From Pseudomonadota bacterium (lineage in GTDB: Bacteria > Pseudomonadota > Alphaproteobacteria > Acetobacterales > Acetobacteraceae), in contig JAJZVV010000002.1 of assembly GCA_021845595.1 (NCBI GenBank), positions 1 through 64,000 of the forward strand: a stretch of 64,000 nucleotides of DNA, given 5' to 3'. Shown here in pieces: positions 10,354 to 20,404 of the stretch. Below the pieces are notes generated by a model, which was not told where the DNA came from, ran no database searches, and saw only the letters and a list, made by a program, of their open reading frames with translations. Made by a program: the position numbers and the translations under genes. Numbering within the stretch: position 1 is the first letter of the stretch; each line of letters begins with the position of its first letter.

Positions 10354-11355
10354 ATGCGACGCCTGCTTCTCGCGACCATTGCAACGAGCGCATTCGCCTG
10401 GACCGGCGCGGCGAACGCCGCCGATCCGCTGACCCTGCAGCTGAAATGGGTGACGCAGGCCCAGTTCGCGGGCTATTACGTCGCCCGCGACAAAGGGTTC
10501 TACAAGGCCGCCGGGCTCGACGTGACCATCAAGCCGGGTGGGCCCGACATCAATCCGTCCCAGGTGATCGCCGGCGGCGGCGCCGACGTGGTGGTGGACT
10601 GGATGCCCTCGGCGCTGGCCACGCGGGAGAAGGGCGTCGCCCTCGTCAACATCGCGCAGGTTTACCAGAAATCCGGTATGGAGCTCACCTGCCGCAAGGA
10701 TAGCGGCATCAAGACGCCCGCCGACTTCAAGGGCAAGACCCTCGGGGTTTGGTTCTCTGGCAATGAATACCCGTTTCTCGCCTGGATGGCCAAGCTCGGC
10801 TACAGCTATACCGGCGCCAATCCGGACGTGAAGGTGCTGAAGCAGGGCTTCAATGTCGATCCGCTGCTGCAGAAGCAGGCGGCGTGCATCTCGACCATGA
10901 CCTATAACGAGTACTGGCAGCTCATCGAAGCCGGCATGAAGCCGGCGCAACTCACCGTCTTCAAATACGAGGACGAGGGTGTGGCGACGCTCGAGGATGG
11001 GCTCTACACGCTCCAGCCGAAGCTCGATGACCCGCAGATGGTGGATCGGCTGGCGCGCTTCGTGAAGGCGACGATGCAGGGCTGGCAGTACGCGCTCGGA
11101 CACGAGAAGGAGGCGGTCAAGATCGTGCTCGACAATGACAGCACCGGGGCGCAGACCGAGGCCCATCAGACACGCATGATGGGCGAGGTGGCAAAGCTCG
11201 TCGCCGGCAGCAAGCGTGGTCTCGGCTATCTCGAGCCCGCCGATTACGAGCGCACGGTGTCGGTCCTGATGTCCGGAAAGTCCGATCCGGTGATCACGAA
11301 GAAACCCGAGGGGGCGTGGACGCACGCAGTCTGGGACAAGGCGTTTGCACACTGA
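10354..11355 (+). CDS. ABC transporter substrate-binding protein, NMT1/THI5-like
   Basis: This 333-residue periplasmic binding protein carries a Sec signal peptide (about residues 1-22, ending near GAANA/AD). The mature protein starts LTLQLKWVTQAQFAGYYVA, the pattern of the NMT1/THI5 family, whose known members bind pyrimidine-type thiamine precursors. Two start codons are adjacent; AAGGAGG at 10342-10348 is 5 bases from the ATG at 10354 and only 2 from the one at 10351, so I chose the second. No thiamine genes or TPP riboswitch are nearby. In this operon a pyrimidine base, dihydropyrimidine or carbamoyl-beta-amino acid is the more likely ligand (inference). Confidence 0.9.
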   Translation: MRRLLLATIATSAFAWTGAANAADPLTLQLKWVTQAQFAGYYVARDKGFYKAAGLDVTIKPGGPDINPSQVIAGGGADVVVDWMPSALATREKGVALVNIAQVYQKSGMELTCRKDSGIKTPADFKGKTLGVWFSGNEYPFLAWMAKLGYSYTGANPDVKVLKQGFNVDPLLQKQAACISTMTYNEYWQLIEAGMKPAQLTVFKYEDEGVATLEDGLYTLQPKLDDPQMVDRLARFVKATMQGWQYALGHEKEAVKIVLDNDSTGAQTEAHQTRMMGEVAKLVAGSKRGLGYLEPADYERTVSVLMSGKSDPVITKKPEGAWTHAVWDKAFAH

Positions 11356-11402
11356 TCGCGATCCGGCCGGCGCGGGGGTTGGCCTCGCGCCGGTCGCCAT
11401 GC

Positions 11403-12896
<1,494 letters not shown>

Positions 12897-12916
12897 CGCT
12901 TCTCTCCCTCATCGTT

Positions 12917-14035
12917 TCAGGCGGAGAGCACCGCCTCGGGCGAACTGTAGGCCATGGAGAGATCTCGCGCCACGGCTTCGTGGGTGATCTTTCCCGCATG
13001 CACGTTGAGCCCGTGGCGCAGATGTTCGTCCTCCGCCATCGCCCGCTGCCAGCCCCTGCCGGCGAGCGCGAGGACGAACGGCAGGGTGGCATTGTTCAGC
13101 GCCAAGGTCGCGGTGCGCGCCACAGCGGCCGGCATGTTCGCCACGCAATAGTGCACCACGCCTTCCTCGACATAGGTCGGATCGCTGTGCGTCGTCGGCC
13201 GCGATGTCTCGAAGCAGCCGCCTTGATCGATCGCGATGTCGACGAGCACGGAGCCGGGACGCATCTGGCGCAACATTCCCCGGGTCACCAGCTTGGGGGC
13301 GGTGGCACCCGGCACGAGCACGGCGCCGATCACCAGGTCCGCGTCGCAGACTTCCGCCTCGATCGCAGCCCGGGTCGAGAACAGCGTACCCAGGGCAGCG
13401 CCGTACTGGGCGTCGAGCGCGTAGAGACGGGGCAGCGAGTGGTCAATCACCGTCACCCGCGCGCCGAGGCCGAGGGCCATGCGCAGTGCGTTGCTGCCGG
13501 CGACACCGCCGCCGAGCACCACCACTTTGGCCGGCGCCACGCCGGGAACGCCGCCGAGCAGAATCCCGGCGCCGCCCTGGTGACACTCCAGGCAATGAGC
13601 GCCGACCTGCACTGCCATCCGTCCGGCCACCTCGCTCATCGGCGCCAGCAGCGGCAGCCTGCCATCCACGTCGGTCACGGTCTCGTAGGCGATGCAGGTG
13701 GCGCCCGAGCGCAGCAACCCCTCGGTCTGCGCGCGGTCGGCGGCGAGATGCAGATAAGTGAACAGCACCTGGCCGGCACGGAGACGCGCGATCTCTTCGA
13801 CCTGCGGTTCCTTGACCTTGACGATCATGTCGGCCGCCGCGAACAGCCGGGGTGCGTCATCGAGCACCGTCGCACCAGCGGCGCGGTAGGCCGCGTCATC
13901 GAAGCCGATATCGGCGCCGGCACGACGCTCGATGAACACCTCATGGCCGTGATGGACGAGTTCCTGCACCGAGTTCGGGGTCAGCCCGACCCGATGCTCC
14001 TCTGTCTTGATTTCCTTCGGAATTCCGACGCGCAT
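12917..14035 (-). CDS. ald: Alanine dehydrogenase
   Basis: This 372-residue NAD-dependent enzyme interconverts L-alanine and pyruvate plus ammonia. It starts with the conserved [38 protein letters not shown] is the NAD site and [20 protein letters not shown] the conserved C-terminal block. Length is normal. It forms a two-gene unit with mmsA. If an omega-aminotransferase elsewhere moves the amino group of beta-alanine to pyruvate, this enzyme would regenerate pyruvate and release ammonium, which would explain its place here (inference). A GAGAGGG ribosome site precedes the start. The copy B palindromes lie upstream in the divergent gap. Confidence 0.94.
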   Translation of the reverse strand: MRVGIPKEIKTEEHRVGLTPNSVQELVHHGHEVFIERRAGADIGFDDAAYRAAGATVLDDAPRLFAAADMIVKVKEPQVEEIARLRAGQVLFTYLHLAADRAQTEGLLRSGATCIAYETVTDVDGRLPLLAPMSEVAGRMAVQVGAHCLECHQGGAGILLGGVPGVAPAKVVVLGGGVAGSNALRMALGLGARVTVIDHSLPRLYALDAQYGAALGTLFSTRAAIEAEVCDADLVIGAVLVPGATAPKLVTRGMLRQMRPGSVLVDIAIDQGGCFETSRPTTHSDPTYVEEGVVHYCVANMPAAVARTATLALNNATLPFVLALAGRGWQRAMAEDEHLRHGLNVHAGKITHEAVARDLSMAYSSPEAVLSA

Positions 14036-14120
14036 CGGCCCTCTCGTCTGACGATTGGCGTCCCGCAGCCTAGGCCCGCAGCCTCGACTTGTCGAACCGG
14101 TGCACGGCGGCGGGCACCGC

Positions 14121-14222
14121 TAGAGTCTGCCAGCGCTTCATTGAAGCGCTGGCAGACTCTAGCTGCTTGTTTACGCGTCTGTTTATCCGCCTCCGACGAT
14201 TCTGCCTGCGGCGGACAGACGC
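14121..14222. repeat. Paired palindromes, copy B
   Basis: The first palindrome (14121-14161) is perfect, with 20-base arms around a single central base; the left arm is TAGAGTCTGCCAGCGCTTCA. The second (14175-14222) is worn: outer arms GCGTCTG/CAGACGC and inner arms TCCGCC/GGCGGA with a bulge on the left. A 13-base T-rich spacer separates them. The pair fills part of the 268-base gap between the divergent ald gene and the hypothetical gene at 14304, so it cannot serve only as a 3'-end terminator. The outer AGAG/CTCT ends match copy A. No other feature is evident in this gap. Confidence 0.75.
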
Positions 14223-14303
14223 TAATCCGATTTTCATCTCGGGCGGATATTCGGCACCCGCCCACCCGAACGCACGCCGGAAGGCCGTCGTCAGAGAGCC
14301 GCC

Positions 14304-14726
14304 ATGCCGACTGAACTGCGCCATGTCCTGTTCCGCCCCAGCGAAGTCATCGCCGCCATCGTGCAGTATCAGCGACACATGGGCTACCCGCTGCCGCCGG
14401 GCACGATTTTGAGCCATGGGCTGGAGCCCGGGGAACCCGGCAGCGCCGTCGGATTCAGCGTCGTCATCCGTCCGGACACGCCCGACGCCGGCGCGCCGCC
14501 GGAACGGAAGGTGACGGTCGAGGGACCCGCGCTCGCGGTGGCTCTCATCCTCTATTGCCGGGAGCAGCGCATCCCGCTGCCGGCCAAGGCCGACAAATCC
14601 CTGCAGCGGTTCGGCAACCAGGTCGGACTCGTGGTCGCGGTCAATCCGCGCGAGAAGGAGATCGCCGTCATGCGCACCGACGCGGTGCGGACGCTGCGCG
14701 ACAGGGAAGGGTCGAAGGACGGCTGA
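14304..14726 (+). CDS. Conserved hypothetical protein, 140 residues
   Basis: I do not recognise a named function. The protein is soluble, with no signal peptide or membrane helix, and is mildly basic at the C terminus. It has an N-terminal block MPTELRHVLFRPSEVIAAI, a Pro/Gly-rich middle, and a helical stretch ALAVALILYCREQRIPLPAK followed by NQVGLVVAVN. Codon use is like that of its neighbours, and the opposite strand lacks a better candidate, which supports it as a real gene. It lies upstream of the helicase gene in the same direction with a 63-base gap, and downstream of the copy B palindromes. Confidence 0.7.
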   Translation: MPTELRHVLFRPSEVIAAIVQYQRHMGYPLPPGTILSHGLEPGEPGSAVGFSVVIRPDTPDAGAPPERKVTVEGPALAVALILYCREQRIPLPAKADKSLQRFGNQVGLVVAVNPREKEIAVMRTDAVRTLRDREGSKDG

Positions 14727-14789
14727 CCGCGGCCCGCCGCGCACCCGAAAGGCTTGCCGCCGACCAGCTTGTCTGGAACAGAGGCGGCG

Positions 14790-17249
14790 ATGGACGCCGA
14801 CATACCGGACCCTTTCGCTGCCTGGTTCGCGCATCGCGGATGGGTGCCGTTCGCGCACCAGCGGGCCATACTGAAAGCCGCGGCGGCGGGGCGGTCGGTG
14901 CTGCTGATGGCACCCACCGGCACGGGCAAGACGCTCGCCGGATTCCTCCCCTCGCTGATCGAGCTCGCCGCCAACCCGTGCCCCGGCGAGCGTCCCCGCC
15001 TGCACACACTCTATGTCAGCCCGCTGAAGGCGCTGGCCACCGATATCGCGCGCAATCTCACGACGCCGGTCGCCGAAATGGCGCTGCCGGTGACGATCGA
15101 GACCCGCACCGGCGATACGCCGGCCAACCGGCGTGCCCGCCAGCGCGCCGCGCCGCCCGATCTGCTGCTGACCACACCGGAGAGCCTGGCGCTGCTGCTC
15201 TCCTTCCCCGACGCGCCGCATGCGTTCGCCGGGCTCGCCCGCGTCATCATCGACGAGGCGCACGCGCTCGCCGGTGGCAAACGCGGCGATCAGCTCGCCC
15301 TGTGCCTCGCCCGGCTGGCTGCCCTCGCTCCGGGGTTGCACCGGGTCGGCCTCTCGGCGACCGTCGCTGATCCAGGGGCGCTCGCCGCCTGGATCGGCCC
15401 GGGGACCGAGCCGATCGCTGCCGCGCCGGGCCCGGCGCCGGACATCACCATCCTGCTGCCGGAGGAACGGCTGCCCTGGTCGGGGCGGATGGGGCTCGCC
15501 GGCGCCTCGGCGATTCTGGCCCGCATCCGCGCCGCCGGCGCCAGCATCGTTTTCGTCAACACCCGTGCCCAGGCGGAGCTGCTCTTCCAGGCGCTGTGGC
15601 GGCTCAACGAGGAGACGCTGCCGATCGCGCTGCATCACGGCAGCCTGGAGATCGGGCTGCGCCGGCGTGTCGAGGCGGCGATGGCGGCGGGAGAGCTGCG
15701 CGCCGTGGTCGCCACCGCCTCGCTGGATCTCGGCATCGACTGGGGCGCGGTGGACCAGGTGATCCAGGTCGGGGCGCCGAAGGGCGTCTCGCGTCTGCTG
15801 CAGCGCATCGGCCGCGCCAATCACCGGTTCGACACGCCGAGCCGGGCCGTGCTGGTGCCAGCGAACCGGTTCGAAGTGCTCGAATGCGAGGCCGCGCGCC
15901 AGGCGATCGCCGCCGGCGCGCTCGATGGCGACCCGCCGCGCGCGGGCGGGCTCGACGTGCTCGCCCAGCACCTGCTCGGCATGGCGTGCAGCGCGCCGTT
16001 CCTGCCTGACGCGATGTTCGCCGAGGTCCGGCGCGCTGCCCCCTTTGCCGCGCTGTCGCGGGCCGATTTCGACGCGGTGCTGGAGTTCGTCGAGACCGGC
16101 GGCTACGCGCTCGCTGCCTACGAGCGGTACCGCAAGCTGTTCCGCGATGCCGAGGGGCGGGTGCATGTCCGCTCGGCCCGCGTCGTCCGCCAGTGGCGGA
16201 TGAATCTCGGCACCATCGTCGAGCAGCCGATGTTGAAAGTACGGCTCGCCGGGCGCGGCGGCGGTGTGCTCGGGGAGGTCGAGGAATATTTCGCCACGCA
16301 GCTGCGCGCTGGCGATGCCTTCATTTTCGCCGGGCGGACGCTGCGCTTCCTGCGGTTGCGCGAACTCACCGTGGAATGCGCCGAGGCCGGCGGGCGTGAT
16401 CCGCTGGTGCCCGCCTACGCCGGCGCCCGCATGCCGCTCAGCACCCATCTCGCCGGACGCGTCCGCGGCTTGCTGCACGATCCGCATGCCTGGGCCGCCT
16501 TCCCCGCGCCGGTGCAGGACTGGCTGCGGCTGCAGCGCGCCGTCTCGCGCCTGCCGGGGCGGGAGGATCTGCTGGTCGAGACATTCCCCCGCGGCGGGCG
16601 CTGGTATCTCGTCGCCTACGGGTTCGAGGGGCGCAACGCGCACCAGACGCTGGGGATGCTGCTGACACGGCGGATGCAGCGCGCCGGCTTCGCTCCGCTT
16701 GGGTTCGTCGCCACCGACTACGCGCTCGGCGTCTGGTCCGCCCGCCGCCCGCACGACATCGCCCGCCTGTTCGGCGCCGACATGCTGGGCGACGATCTCG
16801 CCGAGTGGATGGCCGAAACCTCGCTGCTCGCCCGCAGCTTCCGCGCCGTCGCCACCATCGCCGGGCTGATCGAGCGCCACCATCCCGACGCCCACCGCAC
16901 CGGACGCCAGATGACGGTCAACAGCGACCTGATCTACGACGTGCTCCGCCGCCACCAGCCGGATCATGTGCTGCTGCGCGCGACCCGCGCCGATGCCGCG
17001 CGCGGGCTGATCGATCTCGATCGGCTGTCCGCGATGCTCGCGCGCGTCAACGGGCGGATCCGTCATCTCGCCCTCTCGCGCGTGTCGCCGCTCGCCGTGC
17101 CGGTCCTGGTCGAGATCGGGCGCGAGCGCGTCGCCGATCAAGCGGACGAGGAGGCCTTGCTCGCCGAGGCCGAGGCGCTGGCCGCCGAAGCCATGGCGTT
17201 GGCGGAGCCGGCCCAAACGGAGCGCACCCAGACGGAGCTGTTCGATTGA
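14790..17249 (+). CDS. Ligase-associated DEXH-box DNA helicase (Lhr family)
   Basis: This is an 819-residue superfamily 2 ATP-dependent helicase of the Lhr type found in bacterial DNA-damage clusters. The N terminus has a Q-motif region (GWVPFAHQRAIL), Walker A MAPTGTGKT, DEXH box IIDEAHALAG and SAT-like LSATVADPG. The second RecA domain has FVNTRAQAE, ATASLDLGIDW and QRIGRANH. The C-terminal half (about 430-800) is the winged-helix/Lhr extension. The ATG at 14790 is preferred over an in-frame one at 14754 because the protein then begins with the conserved DPFAAWFAHRGW. It overlaps the pdeM start by 4 bases. The ATP-dependent ligase and exonuclease that often accompany it are not in the window. 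Confidence 0.9.
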   Translation: MDADIPDPFAAWFAHRGWVPFAHQRAILKAAAAGRSVLLMAPTGTGKTLAGFLPSLIELAANPCPGERPRLHTLYVSPLKALATDIARNLTTPVAEMALPVTIETRTGDTPANRRARQRAAPPDLLLTTPESLALLLSFPDAPHAFAGLARVIIDEAHALAGGKRGDQLALCLARLAALAPGLHRVGLSATVADPGALAAWIGPGTEPIAAAPGPAPDITILLPEERLPWSGRMGLAGASAILARIRAAGASIVFVNTRAQAELLFQALWRLNEETLPIALHHGSLEIGLRRRVEAAMAAGELRAVVATASLDLGIDWGAVDQVIQVGAPKGVSRLLQRIGRANHRFDTPSRAVLVPANRFEVLECEAARQAIAAGALDGDPPRAGGLDVLAQHLLGMACSAPFLPDAMFAEVRRAAPFAALSRADFDAVLEFVETGGYALAAYERYRKLFRDAEGRVHVRSARVVRQWRMNLGTIVEQPMLKVRLAGRGGGVLGEVEEYFATQLRAGDAFIFAGRTLRFLRLRELTVECAEAGGRDPLVPAYAGARMPLSTHLAGRVRGLLHDPHAWAAFPAPVQDWLRLQRAVSRLPGREDLLVETFPRGGRWYLVAYGFEGRNAHQTLGMLLTRRMQRAGFAPLGFVATDYALGVWSARRPHDIARLFGADMLGDDLAEWMAETSLLARSFRAVATIAGLIERHHPDAHRTGRQMTVNSDLIYDVLRRHQPDHVLLRATRADAARGLIDLDRLSAMLARVNGRIRHLALSRVSPLAVPVLVEIGRERVADQADEEALLAEAEALAAEAMALAEPAQTERTQTELFD

Positions 17250-17920
17250 CGCCGGCCCCGATCCACCTCGCCGGCGAACGGCTGCTGCTCGATCCAGCGG
17301 GTGCGCTGGTATGGCCGGAGCAGCACCTGCTTGCCGTCGCGGACCTGCATCTCGCCAAGGGCGCCGCCTTTGCCGCCCGCGGCCAGCTTCTGCCGCCCTA
17401 TGACAGCGCCGTGACGCTCGACCGGCTGGCCGCGCTGCTGCGCCGCTGGCGGCCACAGACCGTGCTGGCGCTCGGCGATAGTTTTCACGACCGCGAGGGC
17501 GCCGCACGACTCGGCACGGGGGAACGGGCGCGGCTCGGCCGGATCGCGGCGGCCACACGCTTCGTCTGGATCGCCGGCAACCACGATCCCGCGCCACCGG
17601 AGGGGCTCGGCGGCGAATCAGCGGTGGAGTTCGCCGCCGGGCCGCTGCGCTTCCGCCACCATGCGCTGCCCCGGACCGAGACCGGAAGCGGCGAGATTTC
17701 CGGCCATTTCCACCCGAAGGCGACGGTTCCCATCGCCGGCACCGGGCTCAGCCGCCCCTGTTTCCTCGCCGATGCCCGCCGCATCCTGCTGCCGGCCTTC
17801 GGCGCCTATACCGGTGGGCTCGACATCCGCCATCCGCAGATCGCCGCGCTGTTCCCCCGCGGCGGTCGCGCGTTTCTGCTCGGACGGGAGCGGCTCTACA
17901 GTTTTGCGGTCGGGCGCTGA
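17246..17920 (+). CDS. pdeM: Ligase-associated DNA damage response metallophosphoesterase
   Basis: This 224-residue calcineurin-fold phosphoesterase is the usual partner of the Lhr-type helicase. Metal-binding motifs appear in order: DLHLAKG, GDSFHD, GNHD and GHFHPKA. The start is a TTG at 17246 overlapping the helicase stop (TTGA); no in-frame ATG lies upstream before the helicase body, and the sequence from this TTG begins with the family-like APIHLAGERLLLDPAGAL. The coupling implies equal dosage of the two proteins. Its substrate is a nucleic-acid or cyclic-nucleotide end by family analogy only. The copy C palindromes follow 78 bases downstream. Confidence 0.88.
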   Translation: MTPAPIHLAGERLLLDPAGALVWPEQHLLAVADLHLAKGAAFAARGQLLPPYDSAVTLDRLAALLRRWRPQTVLALGDSFHDREGAARLGTGERARLGRIAAATRFVWIAGNHDPAPPEGLGGESAVEFAAGPLRFRHHALPRTETGSGEISGHFHPKATVPIAGTGLSRPCFLADARRILLPAFGAYTGGLDIRHPQIAALFPRGGRAFLLGRERLYSFAVGR

Positions 17921-17997
17921 GCGAGGCTTTGCAAGCGGCGTTTCGACCACATGTCAGTCCTGACGCCAACCGGCCGCGATGCTGCATCGTGGCCGGC

Positions 17998-18106
17998 TAG
18001 TATCCCTGGAATCCGCAGGATTCCGGGTATAGCGCGCGTGGGGTTGGCGGGGCGGCCACGCGCAAACCAACGAGATACCCGGCTTCCGGAGGAAGACGGG
18101 TATATC
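17998..18106. repeat. Paired palindromes, copy C
   Basis: The first palindrome (17998-18032) has an exact core GGAATCC/GGATTCC and imperfect outer arms TATCCC/GGGTATA. The second (18074-18106) pairs GATACCCG with CGGGTATATC and CTTCC with GGAAG. The 41-base spacer contains GGGGTTGGCGGGGC and CGCGCAAACCAAC, whose TTGG and CCAA can pair; the copy D spacer carries almost the same sequence. The pair lies between pdeM and the photolyase gene, ending 18 bases before the photolyase start, so it would be in that gene's leader if transcribed from upstream. Confidence 0.75.
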
Positions 18107-18124
18107 AAACGAGGCCATGATACG

Positions 18125-19567
18125 ATGATGCCCCGCGATGCCGCCCCCGTGCTGCTCTGGTTGCGCGCCGAGCTGCGCCTTGACGATAATCCGGCGCTGG
18201 CCGGCGCGCTGGCCTCGGGACGGCAGGTTCTGCCCGTGTTCGTGCTCGACGACCTGGCGCCGGGGCATTGGGCGCCCGGCGGCGCCGCGCGCTGGTGGCT
18301 GCATCACAGCCTCGCCGCCCTCGATGCCGATCTCGCCGCGCGCGGGGCGCCGCTGGTGCTGCGCCGCGGGGAGGCGCGGCGCGAAATTCCGCGCCTCGTG
18401 GCCGAAACCGGCGCGCTCGAGGTTCATGCCGGCGATCCGACCGAACCCTGGGCCCGGCATCAGATGGAGGCGCTGGAGCGCGACCTTGCCGGGCAGGGCC
18501 GACGGCTCGTGCTTCATCGTGCCCGTGCCCTGTTCGATCCCGACGCGATTCGGACTGGCACGGGCGGCTGGTTTTCGGTCTTCTCGCCGTTCGCCCGTGC
18601 CTGCCACGCGCGCGGCCTGGACGGGCCGCCGTGCCCGGCCCCCGCCCACATCCCGAGCCCGCCGCCGCCGCCGTCGGATCGACTGGCAGACTGGAGCCTG
18701 ACCCCACGCGCGCCGGACTGGGCCAGCGGATTGGCCGCCACCTGGCGCCCGGGCGAGGCCGGTGCCCGCGCCGCGCTGCGGGCGTTCCTCGATGCCAGTC
18801 TCGCCGCCTACGACCGCCGGCGCGACGTGCCCGGCATCGTGGCGACGTCGCGCCTGTCGCCGCATCTCGCCTGGGGCGAGATTTCGCCTCGCCGCGTGTG
18901 GCTCGCCGCCTCCGGCGCCGGGCAGGGCAGGGGGCTGACAAGCTTCCTCAACGAACTGCTCTGGCGCGAGTTCTCGCAATACCTGCTGCACCACCATCCG
19001 CATCTGCCGGAGGCGCCGCTCCGCGCCGAGTTCGCCCGCTTCCCCTGGCGCGAAGATCCGGCCGCGCTGCGCGCCTGGCAGCGCGGGCGCACCGGCATTC
19101 CGCTGGTTGATGCGGGCATGCGCGAGCTGTGGCAGACGGGCTGGATGCACAACCGCGTGCGGATGATCACCGCCTCGTATCTGGTCAAGCATCTGCTGAT
19201 ATCCTGGCGGGAGGGCGCGGCTTGGTTCTGGGACACGCTGGTCGATGCCGATCTCGGCTCGAACAGCGCGAGCTGGCAGTGGGTGGCAGGCTGCGGCGCC
19301 GACGCCGCTCCCTATTTCCGCATCTTCAATCCGGTGCTGCAGGGCCAGAAATTCGATCCCGACGGCGCCTATGTGCGCCGGTTCGTGCCGGAGTTGGCGC
19401 CGCTGCCAGACCGCTTCCTCCACGCGCCGTGGGAGGCACCCGAGCCAGTGCTCGCGGCGGCCCGGGTGCGGCTCGGCGGCACCTATCCGCGACCGGTGGT
19501 GCTGCCGGCAGCGGGGCGCGAGCGCGCCCTGGCCGCGTTCCACGGCCTTGACGGGATTCCTGCGTGA
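18125..19567 (+). CDS. phrB: Deoxyribodipyrimidine photolyase
   Basis: This is a 480-residue photolyase/cryptochrome flavoprotein that repairs UV pyrimidine dimers using blue light. The N-terminal Rossmann domain (LLWLRAELRLDDNPAL) binds the antenna chromophore; the C-terminal helical FAD domain has ELLWREFSQYLLHH, WQRGRTGIPLVDAGMRELW and GWMHNRVRMI, with DLGSNSASWQWVAGCG and PYFRIFNPVLQGQKFDPDG. Either ATG at 18125 or 18128 could start; both give the standard N terminus, and the longer frame from 17951 would run through the palindromes. It follows two DNA-damage genes in the same direction, across copy C. The class I CPD type is most likely. Confidence 0.95.
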   Translation: MMPRDAAPVLLWLRAELRLDDNPALAGALASGRQVLPVFVLDDLAPGHWAPGGAARWWLHHSLAALDADLAARGAPLVLRRGEARREIPRLVAETGALEVHAGDPTEPWARHQMEALERDLAGQGRRLVLHRARALFDPDAIRTGTGGWFSVFSPFARACHARGLDGPPCPAPAHIPSPPPPPSDRLADWSLTPRAPDWASGLAATWRPGEAGARAALRAFLDASLAAYDRRRDVPGIVATSRLSPHLAWGEISPRRVWLAASGAGQGRGLTSFLNELLWREFSQYLLHHHPHLPEAPLRAEFARFPWREDPAALRAWQRGRTGIPLVDAGMRELWQTGWMHNRVRMITASYLVKHLLISWREGAAWFWDTLVDADLGSNSASWQWVAGCGADAAPYFRIFNPVLQGQKFDPDGAYVRRFVPELAPLPDRFLHAPWEAPEPVLAAARVRLGGTYPRPVVLPAAGRERALAAFHGLDGIPA

Positions 19568-19607
19568 GCCGCCGGGGCTTGGCCGTGGTGGGCCTATCCG
19601 GGCGCCG

Positions 19608-20306
19608 ATGAGGGCGGCCCTGGTTCCGCCCGGTGCCGCCTTGCGTATCATCGGCGACGTGCACGGCGATGCCCGCGCCTTCAGTCATGCGGTCGCCACC
19701 GATCGGTTCGTCATCCAGCTCGGCGATCTCGTCGATTACGGCCCCGACAGCGCCGCCGTGCTGACGACGATGTTCGACCTGATCGATGCCGGGCGTGGCC
19801 TGTTCCTGCTCGGCAACCATGAGTTCAAGCTGGCCCAGGCGTTGCTTGGCCGCACGGTGGCGACGGCACCGGCTCTGCTGGCCACCCTCGCGGCCTTGCC
19901 CGGCGCGCTGGTGCCGCGCACGCTCGACGAAATCGCCGCCGCGCCTGCCTGGCTGCAACTCGGCGCGCGCGTCTTCGTCCACGCCGGCTTCCACAGTGCC
20001 ATGCTCGAGGGTCCACCGCCCTGCCCGAACCCGATTGGCGGTGGGCGCCCCGACGCGGTGCTGGCGCGCGCGCTCTACGGCGAGCCGACCGGCCGCATCC
20101 AGCCGGACGGCTTTCCCGAACGAAGCCTCCGCTGGGTCGATCGCATCCCGCCCGGCGTCACCGTCTATTGCGGCCATGACCAGCGCAGCCGCGATGGCCG
20201 GCCCTATGTTCGCAAGAGCCGCGGCGGCGGCGCCGCCGTGTTTCTCGATACCGGCGCCGGCAAGGGCGGGCATCTGTCCTGGATCGATCTGCCCCCCGAG
20301 GGGTGA
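19608..20306 (+). CDS. Metallophosphoesterase (serine/threonine phosphatase-like)
   Basis: This 232-residue calcineurin-like phosphoesterase shows all the metal motifs: IIGDVHGDARAF, LGDLVDYGPDS, LLGNHEFK, and C-terminal histidines in VHAGFHS and CGHDQRS. This pattern resembles bacterial PrpA/ApaH-like phosphatases, which act on phosphoproteins or diadenosine polyphosphates; the substrate cannot be read from the sequence. The ATG at 19608 begins just before the conserved core, 40 bases after the photolyase stop. It is the last gene of the rightward run and converges on the P-type ATPase. Confidence 0.85.
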   Translation: MRAALVPPGAALRIIGDVHGDARAFSHAVATDRFVIQLGDLVDYGPDSAAVLTTMFDLIDAGRGLFLLGNHEFKLAQALLGRTVATAPALLATLAALPGALVPRTLDEIAAAPAWLQLGARVFVHAGFHSAMLEGPPPCPNPIGGGRPDAVLARALYGEPTGRIQPDGFPERSLRWVDRIPPGVTVYCGHDQRSRDGRPYVRKSRGGGAAVFLDTGAGKGGHLSWIDLPPEG

Positions 20307-20341
20307 CCGGCCGCTGGTGTTTCATCGCGATCGCTGCTCTT

Positions 20342-20404
20342 TGCGCTCAACCGTCACAAGGTTCGCTGCGCTCAACCGTTGCAAGGTTCGCTGCGCTCAA
20401 CCGT
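20342..20404 (+). repeat. 25-bp direct tandem repeat at the 3' end of the ATPase gene
   Basis: Two full 25-base units (20342-20366 and 20367-20391) of the form TGCGCTCAACCGT followed by a two-base variable site and CAAGGTTCGC, plus a third partial copy (20392-20404). The third copy overlaps the stop codon and the last two codons of the leftward P-type ATPase, so the same sequence that ends the gene has been duplicated downstream. There is no spacer structure, so it is not a CRISPR array. Confidence 0.85.

Noticed and set aside
10354-11355. Thiamine precursor uptake system
   Set aside because: No thiamine genes, no TPP riboswitch in the operon leader, and tight linkage to pyrimidine catabolism.
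14070-17597. 1175-codon open frame on the minus strand opposite the helicase and pdeM
   Set aside because: It lies antisense to two genes with full sets of helicase and phosphoesterase motifs; its translation is Arg/Gln/His-rich with no domain, the normal result of high-GC codon bias.
20342-20404. Possible CRISPR-like array
   Set aside because: Units abut directly with no spacers, there are fewer than three full copies, and no cas genes are nearby.
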